Of a DNA stretch of 64,000 nucleotides, positions 18,655 through 27,575 are shown in pieces. The stretch lies in the NCBI GenBank assembly GCA_937997345.1, contig CALKTD010000009.1:62001-126000 (forward strand), given 5' to 3'. Made by a program: the position numbers and the translations under genes. The DNA comes from an uncultured Atopobium sp. Lineage in GTDB: Bacteria; Actinomycetota; Coriobacteriia; Coriobacteriales; Atopobiaceae. The notes beneath the pieces are model-generated. The model had not been told where the DNA came from. It did not search any database and was given only the letters and a program-made list of their open reading frames with translations. Within the stretch, counting starts at the first letter, position 1. Each line of letters opens with the position of its first letter.

Positions 18655-19476
18655 CTAAAAAGTTTCGCTTCTCATTTCACGTGGTGTAAGAGAAAAGTAG
18701 TCTTTAAATTTCCTATAAAACTCTGTTGTTCCACCATAGCCAATCATTGAAGAAATAGTAGAGACAGGCAATTTGGTATGAATTAACAGCGTTTTTGCTC
18801 GTTCCATTCTTTGTTCTAAAACAAGTTCAGAAAAAGTCTTGCCACATTTTTGTCTGAGAAGTTCAGAGAGATAAGTTGGTGTATATGAGTATTTTTCTGA
18901 AAGTTTAGCAAGTGTAATACTTTCTGAATGAGCAGTAATTTCATTAAGGATAAGAGCGACCGTCTCATTAGTATTACCTGGAGTGAACGTATAGTGAGCA
19001 TCAGGAGAAAGGCAGGTAATAAGCGCTATAAGTAAGGAAGTAATTATAGCTTCCCAATTTGGTTTTCTCTCGGAATAGGTAATGATTATCTGAGTATAAA
19101 GTGTATAAATTTGTTCAATATCAGCTGGATGAACATTTTGCGGCAGTGTATTTTTATTTGATATAAGGTTTGTAGTAAAAGTAAAGAAATCTTCTGATGA
19201 AGGCATTAGAAAGAAAAGAAAACTTCCAAAATAGTTTTTACGAGCAAGTATTGAGAGACTCACAATGTCGTCTCCATAAGGTTTTGTAGAAAATTGGCCT
19301 AAATTTGTTAAATCAAAAGCAGAAGTGAGTGTAAAAAATCCTCTGATATGAGGGTTAGCAGATTCTTCTGTTTCGTAGTGTGCACTTAAAATGACATTTG
19401 AAGCACCGCCTTGAGCAAGAGACTTTCCATTGGAAAGTATGTTTTGAAGTGCTTGAGTTAGTCGCTTTTCGCTCAT
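18655..19476 (-). CDS. AraC-family transcriptional regulator
   Basis: This 273-residue protein has a C-terminal AraC double helix-turn-helix over roughly the last 100 residues (LAKLSEKYSYTPTYLSELLR, then PVSTISSMIGYGGTTEFYRK and a closing LTPREMR). The N-terminal ~170 residues are a divergent sensing region with no clear cupin motif. ATG at 19476 was chosen because GAAAGG lies 8 bases upstream; a TTG 11 codons earlier is less likely. It is divergent from an ABC transporter gene 177 bases away and may control it. Both genes are much more AT-rich than their surroundings. Confidence 0.85.
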   Translation of the reverse strand: MSEKRLTQALQNILSNGKSLAQGGASNVILSAHYETEESANPHIRGFFTLTSAFDLTNLGQFSTKPYGDDIVSLSILARKNYFGSFLFFLMPSSEDFFTFTTNLISNKNTLPQNVHPADIEQIYTLYTQIIITYSERKPNWEAIITSLLIALITCLSPDAHYTFTPGNTNETVALILNEITAHSESITLAKLSEKYSYTPTYLSELLRQKCGKTFSELVLEQRMERAKTLLIHTKLPVSTISSMIGYGGTTEFYRKFKDYFSLTPREMRSETF

Positions 19477-19653
19477 AATCAGCCTTTCAACGGTATTTTC
19501 CTGCGTCAAATTATAGGGTGATAACGCAATTTTATACGAGAAACCCGCCTTTAACCTTAAAGAATCTATTAAGTTCTTATTCTATAAGTGCAGGTAATTA
19601 ATGTTTTGGAAAGGAGGCTGAATTACTTACTGCGTTTTTAAGCTAATGATATT

Positions 19654-21252
19654 TTGGAAATGATGAGTATGAATAATCGTCTCTCTCACTTATTTGTTAT
19701 ACGAAAACATATGCTTCTATCTGCCCTTGGTTTGGCAATTGGATATATTGCTGTTGCAATGCTGGGTATTTTTACAGGCGATTTAATTGATAGTATGCTT
19801 AATGTGCAAATCGTTGACGGTGTTTGGCAAAAGCTAGGGCTGTTGTTGCTCCTTTCGCTTGTAACGCTTTGCTTAAGTTTTTTTCTCACTGTTTGGATTC
19901 CACAAAAGCTCAATTTAGAAGCTGCGGTTGCTAGTTCTGAGGTAGCGATATCGGAATTCTTAAAGATGTCTCTTCGTGTTTTTCAAAAAAATAAAACCGG
20001 ACACTATCTTAATGTAGTCACTATGGCAGCCTTTGTCTTTAGTGGTGTTCAAATTGCAGTAAGTGTTGAATTTTTAGGTGGTCTTTTAGCAGTTATTGTT
20101 TTGGCAATTGTGGCATTTACGGTAAATCCATGGATTGGTTTGCTTGTCTTGCTATATATCCCTTTTTACTTGGTGATTATTGATTATCCGAGCAAGAAAA
20201 CAAATGAGATTTTGACCGAGTCAATGAAAAAACGAGAAGGCTGGCTGGATATCGGTAGGCGCATAATTGAGGAAAAGTTCTCGATTAATGTGCTCCGAGC
20301 AGAGAACTATTTTGAAAATGCTTACAAGGCAGCTAATGATGAGTATTTCCTCTATGTAAAAAGAAGTAGTTTTTTCAGTGCTTTATCAAAGAGCCTTCCA
20401 TCAGCGCTTTCAAATTTCACGCAAGTCATAGCCATAATTACAGGTGTTATGCTGTTTTCTATAGGTCAGATGAGTGTTGGAGAGATTTTAGCCGCCTATC
20501 TGATTTTGTCAGTATTAAGCGAACCGCTTGATACGGTTTGTTCTGTTAAAAGCTCATATCTTGCTGCAAAAGCGGATATTGATGTTTATCTTGAGCACGA
20601 GAAAGAATCCCAAGAGCCTTCAGGTTATGAGAAGCTTTGGAATTCTTCACTTAAACCAGCTGTAAAGATAGGAGAGGGAACTCTTTTAGCTACTCCAGAA
20701 GGACCAGAACTTTTCCATACACAAGCTCTCAGCATTCCACAAGGATCTCTCGTGGTGATAAGAGGTTCCAATGGTTCAGGCAAGTCTTCTTTCGTAGATC
20801 TTTTGGCAGGCTGCTCTGATCCATCACTATTCAGTGGTGATTTAGAGCTTTCGGATGATTTTAAAGACTGTTCTCGTTTTGCTCGTCCGGTACCTCTTGT
20901 AGAAGGAAGCCTTGCTGACAATATGTTTGGAGAAAAGATTGATCGTACGGTTTACAACTTGCTCGATTTCTCCTCTCTTGAGATGCATACTTTTGACGGA
21001 AAAGAGGAGTCCGTTTCTTTGGGTGAGCGACAAAAAATTGGTCTTTTGAGAGCTCTATCCAGAAAACAAGGGGCACTTGTTTTGGATGAACCTCTACAGA
21101 ATTTAGATGCGCCAACAGCTCAGAGGCTTTGTAGATATCTCGCCAACCTCAAAGGTAGGCGGACTGTCGTGGTGATTATGCACTCCGATGAACTAGACCA
21201 AGAAGCAGACGTTCTTCTCGATATCCAAGATGGCCAATTGCATGTGTGTTGA
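19654..21252 (+). CDS. ABC transporter, fused permease and ATPase
   Basis: This 532-residue half-transporter, presumably an exporter homodimer, has about six membrane segments between residues 20 and 300. A nucleotide-binding domain runs from about residue 345, with Walker A GSNGSGKSS at 371-379 and Walker B ALVLDEP near 474-480. The NBD is divergent: the signature reads VSLGERQ (454-460) instead of LSGGQ-like. The Q-loop position (RPVPLVEGSLADN) has no obvious glutamine. The start codon is uncertain: TTG 19654, ATG 19660, 19663 or 19669. Substrate unknown; it may be regulated by the divergent AraC protein. Confidence 0.8.
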   Translation: MEMMSMNNRLSHLFVIRKHMLLSALGLAIGYIAVAMLGIFTGDLIDSMLNVQIVDGVWQKLGLLLLLSLVTLCLSFFLTVWIPQKLNLEAAVASSEVAISEFLKMSLRVFQKNKTGHYLNVVTMAAFVFSGVQIAVSVEFLGGLLAVIVLAIVAFTVNPWIGLLVLLYIPFYLVIIDYPSKKTNEILTESMKKREGWLDIGRRIIEEKFSINVLRAENYFENAYKAANDEYFLYVKRSSFFSALSKSLPSALSNFTQVIAIITGVMLFSIGQMSVGEILAAYLILSVLSEPLDTVCSVKSSYLAAKADIDVYLEHEKESQEPSGYEKLWNSSLKPAVKIGEGTLLATPEGPELFHTQALSIPQGSLVVIRGSNGSGKSSFVDLLAGCSDPSLFSGDLELSDDFKDCSRFARPVPLVEGSLADNMFGEKIDRTVYNLLDFSSLEMHTFDGKEESVSLGERQKIGLLRALSRKQGALVLDEPLQNLDAPTAQRLCRYLANLKGRRTVVVIMHSDELDQEADVLLDIQDGQLHVC

Positions 21253-21384
21253 TGTGGGAGAAAAATAGATTCCAAGGCATGGGCGCTTTGACCCTTTTGT
21301 TGCGCTAAGATTGTAAGGTAATTGTTTAGCGAGAGATTTTGGCTGATAAAACATATTTGCCTTGAGTTTGGAGCGTAGGGATAT

Positions 21385-22692
21385 ATGCCATTGCAATTTA
21401 ACAGACTCGGTATCACTCCAATCGTAGTTTTTAACTTTATTATCTGGCTTTTCTTTACACTCGCATACTTCTATCAGATTGTGTATATCCTTCGCGTCTT
21501 AGTTAAGGGTGAGGTAAAGCTTCCAAAGGCAAAAAAGCAGCACCGCTACGCCTTCTTTATTGCCGCTCACAACGAAGAGCCAGTTATTGGCAATCTTGTC
21601 AGGTCTATTCTTTCTCAGGATTACCCTAGAGATTTGATGGATGTCTTTGTTGTTGCAGACGCTTGTACCGATAAAACAGCTGAAGAGGCAAGAAAAGCTG
21701 GGGCAATTACTTGGGAGAGAAATGACCTTGCTCGTAAAGGTAAGAGCTGGGTTATGGATTACGGCTTTGATCGCATTCTTAATGAGTACGGTGATAAATA
21801 CGAGGCCTTCATTATCATGGATGCCGACAACCTGGTTTCTCCAAGTTACTTAAAGATTATGAATCAGGCTTTTGACGCAGGATATCTTGTCTGCACCAGT
21901 TACAGAAACTCAAAGAATTTTGATTCTAGCTGGGTAAGTTCTGCCTATGCTACCTGGTTTATGCGTGAGGCAAAGTTCTTGAATAACGCCCGCATGATGA
22001 TGGGCACCAGTTGTGCAGTTTCTGGTTCCGGCTGGATGGTTTCTTCTCGCATTATTAAAGGTATGCATGGATGGGATTTCCATACCCTCACCGAGGATAT
22101 TCAGTTCTCCACCTTCTGCAGCGCTCATAACATCCAAATCGGTTATGCGCCTGCAGAGTTCTTTGATGAGCAACCTTTGACTTTTAAGGCGTCATGGACA
22201 CAGCGTATGCGTTGGACAAAAGGCTTCTACCAGGTATTTTTCTCGTATGGCTTTGATCTAATTAAGGGTATTTTTAAGGGTCAATTTGCTTCATACGATA
22301 TGCTGATGACCATTGCTCCAGGCATGATTTTGACGCTGCTCTCAGCCTTTATTAATGGTACTTACCTGTTGGTTGGTTATTTGAGCCACGGCTTTGTTGC
22401 TACTGACGCAGAGATTGCTATGAGTGTTGGATCTTTGGTCATGACGGTTTTCTCGATGTATGTGGTTTTCTTTGTTCTGGCGCTTATTACCACTATCTCG
22501 GAGTACAAGCATTTCCACGTAAAGAAGAAGTGGCGTATTTTTACCAATCTCTTTACGTTCCCTATTTTTATGATGACGTATATCCCTATTACCGTTGCGG
22601 CTTTGTTCAAAAAGGTTGAGTGGGTTCCTACTAAACATGACATTGCTGTTAACTTTGAGGATGTTATTGCTTCAAGTGGGAGTTCAAATTAA
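21385..22692 (+). CDS. Membrane glycosyltransferase, family 2
   Basis: This 435-residue protein is likely to polymerise or transfer sugars at the membrane. A membrane segment at about 12-36 precedes a GT-A domain with YAFFIAAHNEE, DACTDKT and the DAD-type metal site IIMDADNLVSP. Further in are TEDIQFS and the QRMRW acceptor motif (TQRMRWTKGFYQ) found in processive synthases. Three or four membrane segments follow (about 310-420). The product cannot be told; capsule, glycolipid or matrix glycan are all possible. A possible promoter (TTGTTT, 16-17 bases, TGATAA) lies at about 21320-21350. Confidence 0.85.
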   Translation: MPLQFNRLGITPIVVFNFIIWLFFTLAYFYQIVYILRVLVKGEVKLPKAKKQHRYAFFIAAHNEEPVIGNLVRSILSQDYPRDLMDVFVVADACTDKTAEEARKAGAITWERNDLARKGKSWVMDYGFDRILNEYGDKYEAFIIMDADNLVSPSYLKIMNQAFDAGYLVCTSYRNSKNFDSSWVSSAYATWFMREAKFLNNARMMMGTSCAVSGSGWMVSSRIIKGMHGWDFHTLTEDIQFSTFCSAHNIQIGYAPAEFFDEQPLTFKASWTQRMRWTKGFYQVFFSYGFDLIKGIFKGQFASYDMLMTIAPGMILTLLSAFINGTYLLVGYLSHGFVATDAEIAMSVGSLVMTVFSMYVVFFVLALITTISEYKHFHVKKKWRIFTNLFTFPIFMMTYIPITVAALFKKVEWVPTKHDIAVNFEDVIASSGSSN

Positions 22693-22767
22693 ATAATTAG
22701 CTCCACTGGTGGTACAATGCCAAAACACGTTGAGCATGACCGGTAGGTCAGGAGGGAGCCAAAAACA

Positions 22768-24291
22768 ATGGCAAAGTTCTTCGAAGGCGAATCGCATACA
22801 TTTTCTGAGTATCTTTTGGTTCCTGGCTATTCATCAGCTGAGAACATCCCTGCAAATGTTTCTTTGAAGACTCCTCTGGTAAAGTTTAAGCGTGGCGAGA
22901 AAAGCGCAATTGAGCTCAACATTCCTATGGTATCTGCAGTAATGCAGTCAGTTTCTGGTCCTCGTCTGGCAATTGCCTTAGCCCAGCAGGGCGGCATTGC
23001 CTTTATTTATGGTTCTCAGTCCGCTGAGGATGAGGCTCAGATGGTTCGTGAAGTTAAGAGCTACAAGGCAGGCTTTGTTGTTTCTGACTCAACACTCACT
23101 CCAGAGATGACCCTTGGTGACGTGCTTGATCTTAAAGAGAAGACCGGCCACTCCACCATGCCTGTCACTGATGACGGTACTTCTCGCGGTAAGCTCGTAG
23201 GCATTGTTACTTCTCGTGACTATCGTCCTTCTCGTGATGATCGCTCTAAGCTGGTATCTGAGTTTATGACTCCAGCTGATAAGCTTATTACCGCAGCTGA
23301 GGATACCACCCTTAAAGAGGCAAATGATCTTATCTGGGACAATAAGCTCAACACCCTTCCTATTGTCGATAAGAACGGTCACCTGGTCAGCCTTGTATTC
23401 CGCAAGGATTATGATTCCCACAAGTCTGCTCCAGATGAGCTTCTTGATGACTCTAAGCGCTACATGGTTGGCGCTGGTATTAATACTCGTGACTATGAAA
23501 CCCGCGTTCCCCTGCTTGTTGATGCAGGCGCTGATGTTTTATGCATTGACTCTTCTGAGGGTTATTCCGAGTGGCAGAAGCGCACGCTTGAGTGGGTTCG
23601 TGCAACTTACGGTGATTCCGTCAAGATTGGCGCAGGTAACGTTGTAGATGCTGAGGGCTTCCGCTTCTTGGCAGAGGTTGGCGCTGACTTTATCAAGATT
23701 GGTATCGGTGGCGGTTCTATCTGCATCACTCGTGAGCAGAAGGGCATTGGTCGTGGTCAGGCAACCTCTGTCATTGATGTTGCTCGCGCTCGTGATGAGT
23801 ACTTTGAGGAGACTGGCATCTATATCCCAATCTGCTCTGACGGTGGAATTGTCTACGACTATCACATGACTTTGGCCCTTGCTATGGGTTCTGACTTCAT
23901 GATGCTTGGTCGTTACTTTGCTCGCTTTGATGAGAGCCCTTCTGACCGCGTTATTGTTAACGGCTCTTACATGAAGGAATACTGGGGCGAGGGTTCTGCA
24001 CGTGCTCGCAACTGGCAGCGCTATGACCTTGGCGGCAATAAGCGCGGTCTTTCCTTTGTTGAGGGCGTTGATTCCTACGTTCCATACGCGGGTCCTTTGA
24101 AGGATGGCGTTGATGCATCGCTTTTGAAGGTCAAGTCCACCATGTGCAATTGCGGTGCACTTGATATTTCAGAACTCCGTGATAAGGCAAAGATTACGCT
24201 TGTCTCTTCAACTTCAATTGTTGAGGGCGGCGCACACGATGTCTTGCTGAAAGATTCAAACCAGCAGGTCAGCTATAATTTCCGTTCATAA
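22768..24291 (+). CDS. guaB: IMP dehydrogenase, Tritrichomonas-like type
   Basis: It oxidises IMP to XMP, the committed step of GMP synthesis. The 507-residue TIM barrel has a CBS-pair insertion at about 105-220. The catalytic loop reads GGGSICITREQKGIGRGQAT with the nucleophile at Cys319. The flap has NWQRYDLGG with Arg418 and Tyr419. From memory, these positions and flanking residues are those of the Tritrichomonas foetus enzyme, and they differ from the common bacterial GPGSICTTR form. GGAGGG precedes the ATG, with a short hairpin TGACC-GGTA-GGTCA (22737-22750) directly before it. gmk, also in guanylate synthesis, is at 56532. Confidence 0.95.
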   Translation: MAKFFEGESHTFSEYLLVPGYSSAENIPANVSLKTPLVKFKRGEKSAIELNIPMVSAVMQSVSGPRLAIALAQQGGIAFIYGSQSAEDEAQMVREVKSYKAGFVVSDSTLTPEMTLGDVLDLKEKTGHSTMPVTDDGTSRGKLVGIVTSRDYRPSRDDRSKLVSEFMTPADKLITAAEDTTLKEANDLIWDNKLNTLPIVDKNGHLVSLVFRKDYDSHKSAPDELLDDSKRYMVGAGINTRDYETRVPLLVDAGADVLCIDSSEGYSEWQKRTLEWVRATYGDSVKIGAGNVVDAEGFRFLAEVGADFIKIGIGGGSICITREQKGIGRGQATSVIDVARARDEYFEETGIYIPICSDGGIVYDYHMTLALAMGSDFMMLGRYFARFDESPSDRVIVNGSYMKEYWGEGSARARNWQRYDLGGNKRGLSFVEGVDSYVPYAGPLKDGVDASLLKVKSTMCNCGALDISELRDKAKITLVSSTSIVEGGAHDVLLKDSNQQVSYNFRS

Positions 24292-24314
24292 CTCACAGGA
24301 TGTATGGACTACGA

Positions 24315-24343
24315 GCGTCACCAAGTATTTTGCTTGGTGACGC
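24315..24343 (+). promoter_or_regulatory. Perfect hairpin in the leuS leader
   Basis: GCGTCACCAAG (24315-24325) and CTTGGTGACGC (24333-24343) form an 11-bp perfect stem with a 7-nt loop. It lies between the guaB stop and the leuS GTG. No T run follows, so it is not a standard terminator. It may process or modulate a guaB-leuS transcript. No T-box features were found here. Confidence 0.55.
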
Positions 24344-24366
24344 ATCGCTATAAGAAAGGGGAACTC

Positions 24367-26940
24367 GTGGAAAACGAGGAAGTACAGAACGTATCCGATA
24401 CAGGTGATTTTCCTGCCTACGACGCTGAAGCTATTGAAACTAAGTGGCAGCGTGTCTGGGAAGAGCAGAATCTTTATAAGACAGAAGAGGACAGCTCAAG
24501 GCCTAAAAAATACGTTCTAGAGATGTTCCCTTATCCTTCGGGCGATCTTCACATGGGCCATGCTCGTAACTATACCATTGGCGATGCTATGGCTCGTCAG
24601 GCTCGTATGCGTGGCTTTGACGTTTTGCATCCAATGGGCTTTGATGCCTTTGGCCTTCCTGCAGAAAACGCTGCTATTAAGCACAATACCCAGCCTTCTG
24701 TGTGGACTCATAAGAATATTGACCAGGCTGTAAAGACCATGTTCCGCATGGGCTTTGCCTATGACAAAGACCGCATGTTTAACACGTGTGACCCTGAGTA
24801 CTACAAGTGGGGTCAGTGGATCTTTCTCAAGATGCTTGAAAAGGGCCTGGTATATCGTGCAACAAGCCCTGTTAACTGGTGTCCTAACGATAAAACTGTT
24901 CTTGCAAACGAGCAGGTAGTTAACGGTAAGTGCTGGCGCTGTGGCGCGGTTCCAGAGAAGCGTGAGCTCTCTCAGTGGTACCTGCGCATCACTGATTACG
25001 CTCAGGAGCTTCTTGATGACCTTGACCAGCTTGAGGGCTGGCCAGAGCGTGTTCGTGCCATGCAGGCAAACTGGATTGGACGCTCCGAGGGTGCAGAAAT
25101 TGACTTTACCCTGGCAGATACCGATGGTGTCACGCCAACCGATACCAAGATGACCGTCTTCACTACGCGTGCAGATACCATCTATGGCTGCACCTTCATG
25201 CTTCTTCCACCAGAGTCCAAGCTTGCTGCTGAGCTGGTAGGGGATTCTGAGTACAAGGCTGCCTTTGACGCTCTTCACGAGGAGGCCGTAAAGGTTTCTT
25301 CCATTGATCGTCAGGGTACAGACCGCGAGAAACACGGTGTATTCACTGGCCGTTACGCAATTAACCCCGTTACCAGACAGACCGTACCAATTTGGGTTGC
25401 TGACTACGTCCTTCTTGACTATGGTACTGGCGCCGTTATGGGTGTTCCATCAGGCGATAAGCGCGACTTTGACTTTGCTAAGAAGTATGACCTGCCTATT
25501 GTTCCTATCATTTGCGAAGAGGGAACTGATATCTATGATGAGCTCAAGGGAGTTTCTGATTACAAGGTAACCTCTGTTGACTGGGATGGACCAATGGATA
25601 CCGTTGGCATTCTTGTCCAGTCCGGTCCTTTCACTGGACTTCGTGGTGGTAAGCATTCAGAGGCAGAAGAGGCAGTTGTTGCTTATCTAACTGAGCACAA
25701 CGTTGGTCGCAGAACTGTTCAGTTCCGCCTTCGTGACTGGCTCATCTCAAGGCAGCGTTATTGGGGCAATCCAATTCCAATGATTCATTGCGATTGCTGC
25801 GGTGACGTCCCAGTTCCTTATGACCAGCTCCCTGTTACGCTTCCAGATAATCTTGATCTGGCGGCAGGTGATACTCTTGCTGAGTGCAAGGAGTTTGTAG
25901 AGACCACCTGTCCTAAGTGCGGTAAGCCCGCTCAGCGTATCACTGATACCATGGACACTTTCACTTGCTCTAGCTGGTATTATCTGCGCTATTGCGATCC
26001 ACACAACACCAAGCTTCCTTTCTCTAAGGAGTCAGTGGACCGCTGGATGCCGGTAGATAACTACATTGGCGGCATTGAGCACGCAATTCTGCACCTGTTG
26101 TATTCTCGATTCTTTACTAAGGTCCTTCGTGACCTGGGCATGATTGATATTGACGAGCCATTTAAGAACCTGATGACCCAGGGCATGGTCAAGGATGAGC
26201 ACGGCGACACCATGTCAAAGTCAAAGGGTAACGTTGTACCTCCAAGCTCTGTCATTGAGCCTTACGGTGCAGATACTATGCGCCTTGCCATTCTCTTTGT
26301 TGCTCCACCAGAGAAGGATTTTGACTGGGACGAGAAGGTTGTTGCAGGTGCAAACCGCTTTATCAAGCGTGCGTGGCGTGTAGTTTGGGAGCTTTCTCGC
26401 ACCGCTGATGCTTCTGCCGTACTCGACCACACAGCTTTGGATGCAAAGTCGCTTGAGCTCAACCGCGTCCTCAACGCTATGGGAATCCGCTGCACCACCG
26501 AGTTTGACAAGGGCCAGTTCAATACTGCCATTTCTGCAGTCATGGAGCTGGTTAATGCGGCAAGCGCCTACATCAACGAGGTTCCTGCAGAGTCCAGAGA
26601 TGCTGCACTTTGCTACAAGGTTGCAAATGATGTTGTTGCCATGCTGGCTCCAATCATTCCTCACTGGGCAGAGGAGCTCAGCCACGAGGCTCTGGGTAAA
26701 GACACGCCTGTCTATCACCAGCCTTGGCCAGAGTTTGACCCAGAGCAGGCAAAGAGTAATACCGTTGAAATTGCTGTTCAGCTTAAGGGTAAGGTCCGCG
26801 CTCGCATTGAGGTCTCTGCCGATGCTTCTGAGGAAGAGCTCACTGCAGCTGCAACTGAAGCAATTGCCGACCAGCTTGAGGGTAAAGAGATTAGAAAAGT
26901 CATTGTTGTTAAGGGCCGACTTGTGAATATCGTTGCCTAA
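24367..26940 (+). CDS. leuS: Leucyl-tRNA synthetase
   Basis: This class I synthetase charges tRNA-Leu. The protein has 857 residues. HIGH appears as HMGH (62-65, in PYPSGDLHMGHARNYT) and the KMSKS-type loop as MSKSK (616-620). An editing domain lies between them. A zinc-like cluster CPKCGKP is near residue 517. The GTG at 24367 was chosen because AAAGGGG lies just upstream. An in-frame ATG at 24304 would add 21 residues encoded by a perfect inverted repeat, with a poorer Shine-Dalgarno site. Confidence 0.96.
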   Translation: MENEEVQNVSDTGDFPAYDAEAIETKWQRVWEEQNLYKTEEDSSRPKKYVLEMFPYPSGDLHMGHARNYTIGDAMARQARMRGFDVLHPMGFDAFGLPAENAAIKHNTQPSVWTHKNIDQAVKTMFRMGFAYDKDRMFNTCDPEYYKWGQWIFLKMLEKGLVYRATSPVNWCPNDKTVLANEQVVNGKCWRCGAVPEKRELSQWYLRITDYAQELLDDLDQLEGWPERVRAMQANWIGRSEGAEIDFTLADTDGVTPTDTKMTVFTTRADTIYGCTFMLLPPESKLAAELVGDSEYKAAFDALHEEAVKVSSIDRQGTDREKHGVFTGRYAINPVTRQTVPIWVADYVLLDYGTGAVMGVPSGDKRDFDFAKKYDLPIVPIICEEGTDIYDELKGVSDYKVTSVDWDGPMDTVGILVQSGPFTGLRGGKHSEAEEAVVAYLTEHNVGRRTVQFRLRDWLISRQRYWGNPIPMIHCDCCGDVPVPYDQLPVTLPDNLDLAAGDTLAECKEFVETTCPKCGKPAQRITDTMDTFTCSSWYYLRYCDPHNTKLPFSKESVDRWMPVDNYIGGIEHAILHLLYSRFFTKVLRDLGMIDIDEPFKNLMTQGMVKDEHGDTMSKSKGNVVPPSSVIEPYGADTMRLAILFVAPPEKDFDWDEKVVAGANRFIKRAWRVVWELSRTADASAVLDHTALDAKSLELNRVLNAMGIRCTTEFDKGQFNTAISAVMELVNAASAYINEVPAESRDAALCYKVANDVVAMLAPIIPHWAEELSHEALGKDTPVYHQPWPEFDPEQAKSNTVEIAVQLKGKVRARIEVSADASEEELTAAATEAIADQLEGKEIRKVIVVKGRLVNIVA

Positions 26941-26952
26941 CAGCAAAAACAC

Positions 26953-26981
26953 TTGACGAGAAGCCCTTTATCTCGTAAGAT
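26953..26981 (+). promoter_or_regulatory. Sigma-70-type promoter of rimP-nusA-infB
   Basis: TTGACG (26953-26958) and TAAGAT (26976-26981) are separated by exactly 17 bases. The predicted start near 26988 leaves a leader of about 75 bases before rimP. This is one of the best promoter matches in the window. Confidence 0.75.
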
Positions 26982-27007
26982 ATCTCTAAACGTAGTTGTT
27001 ATTAGTT

Positions 27008-27043
27008 GGAAGTGGGGTTGAGTTTTGACCCCGCTTCCTTTCT
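27008..27043 (+). terminator. Terminator-like hairpin in the rimP-nusA leader
   Basis: GGAAGTGGGGT (27008-27018) pairs with ACCCCGCTTCC (27028-27038) with one G-T pair. The loop is 9 nt, and TTTCT follows. It sits between the promoter at 26953 and rimP, where it could attenuate the operon. NusA itself would be a plausible effector, but that is inference. Confidence 0.55.
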
Positions 27044-27064
27044 GTATGTAGATGAGGAGGTCAA

Positions 27065-27559
27065 ATGCAAAACGAAGGTGCAACACAGAAAATCTTGTCC
27101 GCACTAGAGCAGGCTGCACTCAATCACCACATTGATATTGTTGATGTTGAGATTGTTGGTTCTTCTAAGAATCCTGTGGTCAGAGTAAGAATTGACCATG
27201 ATGATGAGACAGCAGAGACTATTTCTCTTGATGAAGTTGCTCAAGAAACATCATGGATCTCAGAGACCATAGATGAGCTTGATCCATTCCCAGCATCATT
27301 TACCTTGGAGGTTTCTTCTCCAGGAATGGCCCGTCCGCTTCGCCGCGCAAAAGACTTTGAGCGCTTTGCAGGGGAAGAGATTCAGCTTCAGACTACCGCC
27401 ACAGAGGGACGCCGTAAATTTACCGGCAAACTCTTGGGCATTGAGGGTACAACTATCTCAATCCAGACAGAAGATGAGGTCTGTACCGTTGATTTGTCTG
27501 AGTTAAAGAAGTGCGTTATTAAACCAGTTTTTGATTTCTCGGCCTCAGCCAAGAAGTAG
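27065..27559 (+). CDS. rimP: Ribosome maturation factor RimP
   Basis: RimP assists 30S subunit assembly. The 164-residue protein has the N-terminal alpha-beta domain with DVEIVGSSKNPVVRVRIDH. The central signature is FTLEVSSPGMARPLRR, followed by a C-terminal SH3-like domain. GATGAGGAGG precedes the ATG. It is first in the rimP-nusA-infB-rbfA series, as in most bacteria, 16 bases before nusA. Confidence 0.94.
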   Translation: MQNEGATQKILSALEQAALNHHIDIVDVEIVGSSKNPVVRVRIDHDDETAETISLDEVAQETSWISETIDELDPFPASFTLEVSSPGMARPLRRAKDFERFAGEEIQLQTTATEGRRKFTGKLLGIEGTTISIQTEDEVCTVDLSELKKCVIKPVFDFSASAKK

Positions 27560-27575
27560 ATAGAGAGGATTATTC

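Noticed and set aside
22737..22756. Riboswitch before guaB
   Set aside because: Only a 5-bp stem with a tetraloop is present; no purine riboswitch or other known aptamer core was seen.
24304..24366. Leucine T-box or leader peptide before leuS
   Set aside because: There is no TGGN bulge element or run of Leu codons; the only structure is the simple perfect hairpin.
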